In this document: positions 6,430 through 11,779 of the stretch, piece after piece
Layout of the letters: every line of letters begins with the position of its first letter
How positions within the stretch are numbered: position 1 is the first letter of the stretch
Origin: Treponema sp.
GTDB lineage: Bacteria; Spirochaetota; Spirochaetia; Treponematales; Breznakiellaceae
Assembly: GCA_031288575.1 (NCBI GenBank)
Contig: JAITRD010000168.1
Span: 1 to 14,774, forward strand
DNA: 14,774 nucleotides
Reading direction: 5' to 3'
The notes under the pieces: generated by a model
What the model was told of the DNA's origin: nothing
Databases searched by the model: none
The model's input: only the letters and a program-made list of their open reading frames with translations
Made by a program: the position numbers and the translations under genes

Positions 6430-7245
6430 ATGAAATCCCCGCCTGATGATGTCCCCTATTCTCCCCAACTGGATATTACCTATCCCGATCAGCCCGACGC
6501 GCATATGTTCCTGGGGCCGAAAGAAGTTGACATCTCCATAGATGAGCATTACCCCTTTCTTGATAAGTCTTTTGCTTTCAGAATAAAAAGCGCCCTTATC
6601 TATCTGGGAATTTTTACGCTGGTTTTTATCATCTCCCCCATCAGATTCGGTTTAAAGATTGAGGGGCGGGATAAGTTAAAAAAGCACCGGGCTCTGCTCC
6701 GCAAGGGGGCCCTTACGGTATCAAACCATGTCTTGCGCTGGGATTTTTTATGCGTCCTCCAAGCGGTCCGGTTCCGGCGTTTATATTTCCCCGCGTGGAA
6801 AGAAAATATCTCAGGCCCCGACAGGAACCTTATCCGTTTGGTGGGAGGCATCCCGGTGCCGACGGATATCCATGTGATAAAATATTTTAACCGGGCCTTT
6901 GACGAACTCCATGAAAGAAAAAAATGGTTCCATGTGTTTCCGGAGGGCAGCAATTGGCCATATTACCTGCCGATCCGGCCTTTTAGAAAGGGAATGTTTA
7001 CCATAGCCTATAAATACAACATTCCGGTCATCCCCATGGCCTTTTCCTACCGCCCGGCCCGGGGTTTCCGTACATTGTTTAAAAAAAATTATCCCCTCAT
7101 CACGTTAAAAATCGGGGAACCCCTTCTGCCGGACCTTACCCTGCCCCGGAAGGAGGCGGTGAATCTCCTGCGGGCGGCCTGCCATAAGCGCATTGTGGAA
7201 CTTGCGGGGATCCGGGATAACCCCTGGCCCTGCGAAGGGGATTAG
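6430..7245 (+). CDS. PlsC-family lysophospholipid acyltransferase
   Basis: Probable 1-acyl-glycerol-3-phosphate acyltransferase-like enzyme (PF01553), 271 aa, acting at the inner face of the cytoplasmic membrane in phospholipid or glycolipid assembly. The catalytic NHxxxxD block is N99-H100-VLRW-D105. The FPEG block is F170-P171-E172-G173, followed by SNWPY. An IPVIP-type block lies at about 198-202. A hydrophobic segment at about 54-70 is a likely membrane anchor. It is preceded by a 50-residue hydrophilic, acidic N-terminus that is longer than in typical PlsC proteins. GAGGG at 6417-6421 is 8 bases before the ATG, 56 bases after the permease stop. The exact acyl acceptor is unknown; other members of this family acylate ornithine, glycolipids or lysophospholipids. 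Its 3' end overlaps the opposing HAD gene by 4 bases. Confidence 0.85.
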   Translation: MKSPPDDVPYSPQLDITYPDQPDAHMFLGPKEVDISIDEHYPFLDKSFAFRIKSALIYLGIFTLVFIISPIRFGLKIEGRDKLKKHRALLRKGALTVSNHVLRWDFLCVLQAVRFRRLYFPAWKENISGPDRNLIRLVGGIPVPTDIHVIKYFNRAFDELHERKKWFHVFPEGSNWPYYLPIRPFRKGMFTIAYKYNIPVIPMAFSYRPARGFRTLFKKNYPLITLKIGEPLLPDLTLPRKEAVNLLRAACHKRIVELAGIRDNPWPCEGD

Positions 7246-7273
7246 GGGTTCCCCCAGGGGTTTAATATTTTTT
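7219..7273 (+). terminator. intrinsic terminator for the plus-strand run, inside coding ends
   Basis: AACCCCTGG at 7219-7227 pairs with CCAGGGGTT at 7254-7262 (nine pairs, 26-base loop with further G/C pairing). This is followed by TTTAATATTTTTT up to 7273. The 5' arm lies in the last codons of the acyltransferase gene and the 3' arm and T-run lie in the last codons of the opposing HAD gene. The minus-strand side has no T-run after the stem, so it works, if at all, mainly for plus-strand transcripts. Confidence 0.55.
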
Positions 7274-7955
7274 GAAGATCCCGGTGCTCCCGGAGTTGGG
7301 CAAGGCAGGCCTCCCAGGCCATGACGGAATAGGGGGATTTTTTCTGCTGTTTGCGGTTTCCAATGCCGATATAGGCCATGCCCGCGGCAGCAGCCCCGGC
7401 GCCGTCGGCGCCGTCCCGGTCCCCTATCACCAGGGTCTCTTCCGGGGCGGCCCCCAAATCTGCCGCGATAGTTAAAAAAGGACGAACCGCGGGCTTTTGG
7501 GCGCCGAAATGTTCCGGGCCGTAGAGCTTAACCCCGGCTGCCGGCAGTTCCGGGCTAAGGGCGGCCAAACGCTCCGCCGTTTGGGGATAATCCGAATAAA
7601 CCGCAACGGGAAAGGAGCCCCGGGCAAGGCCGGCAAACAATTCAGCCGCTCCCGGCCGAAGGCGGCAGTATTTCCTTATAATCCGGCCCATACGGGGCAT
7701 ATACCGGTCAAAATACCATGCCCGCAGATCCTCCGGAGGCTTTCGGATTAGGCGGGACATCCGGGAGAAAAATTCCCGGTAATAAACCCCGGCGGAACCG
7801 TAATCGCAGCCGGATAATCCTTTCCGGGTACGGCGTTCGGCTAAAATAACAGCGGCCTCCCCCGGCCGGGCAAAAACAAGGCGCCGGGCAAAACCTTTGA
7901 TGTCGTATAAAGTCCCGTCAAGGTCAAAGATAAGGGCGCTAATCTTCTTATCCAA
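7242..7955 (-). CDS. HAD-superfamily hydrolase (phosphatase-like), TTG start
   Basis: Haloacid-dehalogenase-fold hydrolase, 237 aa, likely a phosphomonoesterase acting on a small phosphorylated metabolite. Motif I is D11-L-D13-G-T. Motif II is S121 in VYSDYP. The motif III Lys is K154 in AQKP. Motif IV is GDRDGAD with D179 and D184. Residues about 18-95 form the helical cap (C1, phosphoglycolate-phosphatase-like), rich in Arg and Lys. The start is TTG at 7955-7953, with GAGG at 7964-7961 five bases upstream on the minus strand; no ATG or GTG gives a better fit near the conserved motif I. It follows the GH3 gene by 38 bases on the same strand, so the two are probably co-transcribed. Substrate unknown. 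Confidence 0.82.
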   Translation of the reverse strand: MDKKISALIFDLDGTLYDIKGFARRLVFARPGEAAVILAERRTRKGLSGCDYGSAGVYYREFFSRMSRLIRKPPEDLRAWYFDRYMPRMGRIIRKYCRLRPGAAELFAGLARGSFPVAVYSDYPQTAERLAALSPELPAAGVKLYGPEHFGAQKPAVRPFLTIAADLGAAPEETLVIGDRDGADGAGAAAAGMAYIGIGNRKQQKKSPYSVMAWEACLAQLREHRDLQKILNPWGNP

Positions 7956-7993
7956 AACGGCCTCGGAATGAGCCTTTGATGAATATCGCCCCT

Positions 7994-9694
7994 TTACTGC
8001 ACCAGTTTCCGGAACATGGCATGACGCTTTTCATCCTGCATGAGGAGGTTTACCTTAAACTGGCCGTCCCGGTACCCCATATCAATACAATTTGCTTTGA
8101 ACTTTTCAAAGGATTCATTGACCAAAAGCGCCGTTTCCGGGGGCTTTAAGCGGTTGGATGAACGTTTTGACTCATATTCAATATTGTACTGCTTCAAATA
8201 CCTGTCCAGCACCCGGGTAAAGTCTTCAGCCTTTTTCTGGGTTATATCGGCATTGACAAATTCATAATAAAACTTATAAACAGATTTGGAAGTATCCGCG
8301 AATCCGATAAAAAACGCGACCCGGCTGCCGGTTTCTTTTTCCGCCGCGTGAACCGCTTCGACAAACTGCCGTTCATGAAGTTTTTCGCCGGCTATGTTCA
8401 CCGTGCCGTTCACCTTTTGTATCATTTTCAGGGTAGGAAATTCATTGAGAAAACCGGTTATCTCCACCAGGTCGTTCATATTATACCGGTAAAGCCCCGC
8501 GGAGGTGGTAACGATCATGCAGTAGCGTTCACCCTTTTTAACCTCATCCATCCGGTATACCCGGGGATTTTCGCTTTCAAGCTCCAATTCATGGATAAAT
8601 TCAAAAAACACCTTATGGCCGAAAATAACCGTATCGGGCGAATTGCTTTTAAGAACGATCCCGGGCCTGCATTCGGTGGCAAAATAACCCATTTCATGAA
8701 AAACGCAGGTTTCGGGGAAAGAATTCTTAATTTTTTCAAAGAAAATTTTGGTATTGCCGCAAAACCAGACATTTACCACCTGCATATGGGGCCAATAATG
8801 TTTGGGAAGTACCACCCCGTACTGCCTTTTTAAGGCCCTCAATTCCGCCGCCCGGCCGGGATTCGGCTTAATCCGCTTTTCCAGAACAGCCCGGATCTCA
8901 TCGGGGATGGCAAAACGGCTGCTTAAGGTACCCTTTTCAATGTCCTGCAGGTATTCGTCGTAGAATTCATTGGCATTGTTCTGCATTTCTATCAGGGTGC
9001 TGGGATTGGCGGTAATAATCAGGGTTATGTCCTGTTCAATGCCCATCCGCATAATGGTATAATACCGGGCCTTATAATCGGCAATATGAAATATGTCCGC
9101 CGGCGCGGGATGAAGGACTTCCATAAATTTCGGGATATCCCGCTGGGAAATGCCGGAGATGGAACCGTAGACCGTTCCGTCCTCGGCGGCTCCCTCAATA
9201 GCCTTTCCCACGATGGAAAGGGTTTTTCCATAAAAGGCTTTGGGTTTATTCATAATAAGGGCATAAAACCATAACTGGTTCATCACCTTATACACTTCTT
9301 GATAATACCGTTCCGTGATGGGAATCCATTTCGGTTCCTTGGTGGTCCCGCTGGTAGTCGCGTACATCTTGGGTTTCCCCGCAAACAGAACGTCCGCTTC
9401 ACCCTTTTTATGCCGGTCAATATAGGGGCGCAGGTTCTCATACTCATTTATAGGAACCTGCTCCCGGTATTTGGCAAATAACTCCTCCGGAGTTCCGGCC
9501 TTTAGTATATCCTCAAAATGGTGTTCCTTCCCGTATACCGTATCCTTTGCGTCGGCAAGAAAACTTCTCAGGGCCTTTTCCTGGGCTATCAGGGCATTTT
9601 TTGACGCTTTTTTAAGCTCCCCAATACCCTTTTTGCCAACAATCGTCAGGGCGAATCTGATAAACCACCACCCTTTAACCCGCTGTTCTTTCAT
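7994..9694 (-). CDS. GH3 auxin-responsive promoter family protein (acyl-adenylating amide synthetase-like)
   Basis: 566 aa, the normal size for GH3 proteins. In plants these adenylate a carboxylic acid and transfer it to an amino acid; bacterial members are mostly uncharacterised. The three ANL-type nucleotide motifs are visible: TTSGTTKEPK at 113-122, an E-x-G-Y-F-A-T-E block at 334-341, and GLYRYNMNDL at 400-409 with D408 as the likely ribose-binding Asp. IAGEKL at 434-439 and K517 near the end are candidates for hinge and catalytic Lys residues. No signal peptide is present; an N-terminal hydrophobic patch (about 9-19) is short and followed by Lys-rich helices. On the minus strand AAGGGG lies 5 bases before the ATG. 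A promoter with a 17-base spacer is just upstream (9753-9725). The HAD gene follows. The acyl and amino substrates cannot be told from sequence. Confidence 0.85.
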   Translation of the reverse strand: MKEQRVKGWWFIRFALTIVGKKGIGELKKASKNALIAQEKALRSFLADAKDTVYGKEHHFEDILKAGTPEELFAKYREQVPINEYENLRPYIDRHKKGEADVLFAGKPKMYATTSGTTKEPKWIPITERYYQEVYKVMNQLWFYALIMNKPKAFYGKTLSIVGKAIEGAAEDGTVYGSISGISQRDIPKFMEVLHPAPADIFHIADYKARYYTIMRMGIEQDITLIITANPSTLIEMQNNANEFYDEYLQDIEKGTLSSRFAIPDEIRAVLEKRIKPNPGRAAELRALKRQYGVVLPKHYWPHMQVVNVWFCGNTKIFFEKIKNSFPETCVFHEMGYFATECRPGIVLKSNSPDTVIFGHKVFFEFIHELELESENPRVYRMDEVKKGERYCMIVTTSAGLYRYNMNDLVEITGFLNEFPTLKMIQKVNGTVNIAGEKLHERQFVEAVHAAEKETGSRVAFFIGFADTSKSVYKFYYEFVNADITQKKAEDFTRVLDRYLKQYNIEYESKRSSNRLKPPETALLVNESFEKFKANCIDMGYRDGQFKVNLLMQDEKRHAMFRKLVQ

Positions 9695-9724
9695 ATAATC
9701 CCCTTATGAAAACAAGATATATTT

Positions 9725-9753
9725 ATCTTAGTCATTAAAAACAAGCTTTTCAA
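9725..9753 (-). promoter_or_regulatory. probable promoter of the GH3-HAD unit
   Basis: Read on the minus strand, TTGAAA (9753-9748) is followed after 17 bases by TAAGAT (9730-9725). A start near 9718 leaves a leader of about 24 nt that contains the AAGGGG ribosome binding site (9705-9700). It lies in the 117-base gap between the GH3 and hemerythrin genes, so the GH3 unit need not depend on hemerythrin transcription. Confidence 0.5.
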
Positions 9754-9800
9754 GCAGACAATTTGGAGAAATATGTCTAAAACAGGTTTACCCCATGCAG

Positions 9801-9835
9801 AACAGGGGCTGCTATTTAAGGACCCCCTGTTTTTT
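9801..9835 (+). terminator. terminator-like hairpin oriented on the plus strand at the hemerythrin 3' end
   Basis: AACAGGGG (9801-9808) and CCCCTGTT (9824-9831) form an eight-pair stem with a 15-base loop, and T continues from 9830 to 9835. Read on the plus strand this is a textbook intrinsic terminator, but no plus-strand gene precedes it. On the minus strand, the direction of hemerythrin, the stem spans the stop codon and is followed by CTGCATGG rather than T. It may still slow or end hemerythrin transcription, or block antisense transcription. Confidence 0.4.
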
Positions 9836-10246
9836 AAGGTTAAGAATATATTCAGCGTATTTTTTGTCCTCGACAGCGATATGGGCCAGGATCCAGTCCT
9901 TGAGGTACCTGACAAAAAGATTGGGGACAAATTTTCTGCCCTCTTCGAAACTTTTTACGTCCTCAAAAACTTTTTTGACAAAGCCCTCGTGTTCCCGTTT
10001 GTGTTCGGCAAGCCCCGGATATCTGATTTTTTCCAAAATCTTTTCCTCCGCCGCAAAGTGGTACTTTACGTAATCCACCGTGCCGTGAACGGCTTTCATA
10101 AAATAATCCCGCGCCGCCTCGTCTCCCTGGAGGCAGCCCCTATAGAGATCGTTAGTCATATCGACAAGCTTTTTATGCTGCTCATCAATCAAAGGAATAC
10201 CCAGAGAATAACGATCTTCCCATTCAATAAGAACCTCGTCGGCCAT
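9812..10246 (-). CDS. bacteriohemerythrin
   Basis: Single-domain hemerythrin, 144 aa, a four-helix-bundle oxygen-binding protein with a non-heme di-iron centre, cytoplasmic (no signal peptide). All seven iron ligands are in register: H24, H63-xxx-E67, H82-xxx-H86, and H122-xxxx-D127. An additional H54 is present. No chemoreceptor, GGDEF or other output domain is attached, so an oxygen-carrying, -storing or -scavenging role is more likely than signalling; this is inference from the architecture. GAAGGGGG lies about 6 bases before the ATG on the minus strand. The gene has its own promoter (10313-10285) and is divergent from carA. Downstream, a hairpin overlaps its stop and the GH3 unit has a separate promoter. 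Confidence 0.93.
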   Translation of the reverse strand: MADEVLIEWEDRYSLGIPLIDEQHKKLVDMTNDLYRGCLQGDEAARDYFMKAVHGTVDYVKYHFAAEEKILEKIRYPGLAEHKREHEGFVKKVFEDVKSFEEGRKFVPNLFVRYLKDWILAHIAVEDKKYAEYILNLKKQGVLK

Positions 10247-10284
10247 AAGAAACCCCCTTCAAAATGGAACTTTGGAACAAGCCC

Positions 10285-10313
10285 ATATTACTTTTTTTTA
10301 TTTCTTTTTCCAA
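10285..10313 (-). promoter_or_regulatory. probable hemerythrin promoter
   Basis: On the minus strand TTGGAA (10313-10308) and TAATAT (10290-10285) are separated by 17 A-rich bases. A start near 10278 gives a leader of about 31 nt carrying the strong ribosome binding site. Confidence 0.55.
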
Positions 10314-10336
10314 GAAGCGGAAGGAAAAATATGAAG

Positions 10337-10400
10337 AAACCAGGCCTGGAAAGGCCGGGTTCTCAATCTTCCCGGCGCAAGGACGGCCCGATAAACCGGG
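10337..10400 (+). other. set of mutually exclusive hairpins, function unknown
   Basis: Hairpin 1: AACC-A-GGCCT (10337-10346) pairs with AGGCC-G-GGTT (10351-10360) around a GGAA tetraloop, which is of GNRA type. Hairpin 2: GCCGGG (10353-10358) pairs with CCCGGC (10370-10375). Hairpin 3: CCCGG (10370-10374) pairs with CCGGG (10396-10400). Each shares an arm with the next, so neighbours cannot form together. No U-tract ends the series. It lies upstream of the predicted carA start site, so it would have to be in a separate transcript or act as DNA. Confidence 0.3.
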
Positions 10401-10530
10401 TAAAATACAATATGAGGCTCTCCTTACGCAAATATTGGAATCAAAAGATTGAAATTTCCTGTTTCCCGGAAAGATTTATGGTCAAATAAAATCAACTTTA
10501 CCCTTTTTTCTTCCTTATTTTTAATCCCGC

Positions 10531-10559
10531 TTGTAAAAAAAATTTTCCGGGGGTATTAT
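10531..10559 (+). promoter_or_regulatory. probable carAB promoter
   Basis: TTGTAA at 10531-10536 and TATTAT at 10554-10559 have a 17-base spacer. Transcription from about 10566 leaves a leader of about 28 nt, too short for an attenuator. GGGG (10550-10553) and CCCC (10562-10565) can pair across the -10 box. Confidence 0.55.
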
Positions 10560-10593
10560 TTCCCCATAAAAGCTTACCCGGAGGGACAGGAAG

Positions 10594-11760
10594 ATGGGAA
10601 AAACAAAGGCCCGGAGCGGCGGGTTTATCCGGCAGGCAAAACAGGCGCTGCTGGTTTTGGAAGACGGTTCCGAATACCCGGGGTGGTCCTTCGGTAAGGC
10701 CCGGTCCCAGGCGGGGGAAGTGGTCTTTACCACGGGAATGACCGGGTATCCCCAGTCTCTGACGGATCCGAGCTTCCGGGGGCAAATCCTGGTCGCCACC
10801 TATCCCCTGATGGGCAACTACGGGGTTCCGGTCAAACCCAAAACCGCCGAGCCTTTTTTTGACGAATACGACCTGCCCCTTCATTTTGAATCCCCCCTGG
10901 TCCAGGTTTCGGGTTTTGCCGTTTCCGAAGCCTGCGAGGGACCCAGCCATTTCGCCTCCGGGGCGTCCCTTTCGGTATGGCTGGAAAAAAACAACGTCCC
11001 GGGAATTTACGGGATTGACACCCGGGCCCTTACGGAACGGCTGCGGGAACACGGGGTTATGCGGGGGAAAATCCTTACCGAAGGGAGCCGGGACGTGACC
11101 ATTGATTCGGGGATACTCCCCAATCCGGTAGCGGAGGTTTCCCCAAAAGGGGTAAAACGTTTTATTCCCGCGGGTTTTCCCGCGGAGCCGGGGAAGGAAA
11201 CGGGGCTGCCCAGGATTGCTCTGGTAGACTGCGGGGCCAAGGCCAATATCCTGCGCTGCCTTCTGGCCCGGAAGGTCGAGATTATCCGCCTCCCCTGGAA
11301 TCACGATCTTGAGGGCATCGCCTATGACGGCCTCTTTCTCTCCAACGGCCCCGGGGACCCCAAGGACTGCGGCAGGACCATCGCCATGACGCGCCGGGCC
11401 TTTTCTTTAGGGAAACCCGTCTTCGGGATATGCCTGGGAAACCAGATCATGGCCCTAGCAGCCGGAGCGGATACCTACAAACTCCCCTACGGCCACCGGG
11501 GCCAAAACCAGCCTTGTATTGAGGCCGGGACCCGGCGCTGCTATATCACAAGCCAGAACCACGGTTACGCGGTACGGAACGAAACCCTTCCCAAAAACTG
11601 GGAACCCTGGTTCCTCAACGCTAACGACGGCACCATCGAAGGAATCCGGTCCGCCCGTTTTCCCTTTTCGGCGGTACAGTTTCACCCCGAAGGCTGCCCG
11701 GGGCCGCGGGACACGGAATTTCTTATCGACCGGTTTATAGAACAGGTGAAAAAGGCATAA
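10594..11760 (+). CDS. carA: carbamoyl-phosphate synthase, small (glutaminase) subunit
   Basis: Hydrolyses glutamine and passes ammonia to CarB for carbamoyl phosphate, the shared precursor of pyrimidines and arginine; 388 aa, cytoplasmic. Residues about 17-150 are the CarA-specific N-terminal domain (LVLEDGSEYPG, TGMTGYPQSLTDPS, TYPLMGNYG). Residues about 206-385 are a class I glutamine amidotransferase with nucleophile C280 in FGICLGNQ and H364/E366 in FHPEG. The motifs YGHRGQNQPC (299-308), TSQNHGYAV and NANDGTIEG resemble the glutaminase part of animal CAD more than E. coli CarA. About 16 residues precede the usual start; no internal Met offers a shorter form. GGAGGG at 10580-10585 precedes the ATG. 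carB begins 19 bases downstream. Confidence 0.96.
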   Translation: MGKTKARSGGFIRQAKQALLVLEDGSEYPGWSFGKARSQAGEVVFTTGMTGYPQSLTDPSFRGQILVATYPLMGNYGVPVKPKTAEPFFDEYDLPLHFESPLVQVSGFAVSEACEGPSHFASGASLSVWLEKNNVPGIYGIDTRALTERLREHGVMRGKILTEGSRDVTIDSGILPNPVAEVSPKGVKRFIPAGFPAEPGKETGLPRIALVDCGAKANILRCLLARKVEIIRLPWNHDLEGIAYDGLFLSNGPGDPKDCGRTIAMTRRAFSLGKPVFGICLGNQIMALAAGADTYKLPYGHRGQNQPCIEAGTRRCYITSQNHGYAVRNETLPKNWEPWFLNANDGTIEGIRSARFPFSAVQFHPEGCPGPRDTEFLIDRFIEQVKKA

Positions 11761-11779
11761 ATGCCATAAGGACGCTCCG

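Larger units (their letters stand above)
10247..10593. other. divergent intergenic region between hemerythrin and carA
   Basis: This 347-base stretch holds the hemerythrin promoter at its left end, the carA promoter at its right end, and about 200 bases in the middle with G/C-rich hairpins (10337-10400) and smaller inverted repeats: CAATAT/ATATTG at 10408-10413 and 10432-10437, and AAATTTCC with GGAAA-ga-TTT at 10452-10459 and 10468-10477. I see no PyrR-type binding loop and no gene I can support. Confidence 0.5.

Noticed and set aside
10264..10452. 62-residue forward open frame between hemerythrin and carA
   Set aside because: No ribosome binding site; it begins inside the hemerythrin promoter region and resembles no family.
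9773..10489. 238-residue plus-strand open frame opposite hemerythrin
   Set aside because: It is the complement of a gene with all seven iron ligands and runs through the hemerythrin promoter.
10566..10593. PyrR-type or other attenuator controlling carAB
   Set aside because: The predicted leader is only about 28 nt and shows no PyrR loop consensus or terminator.
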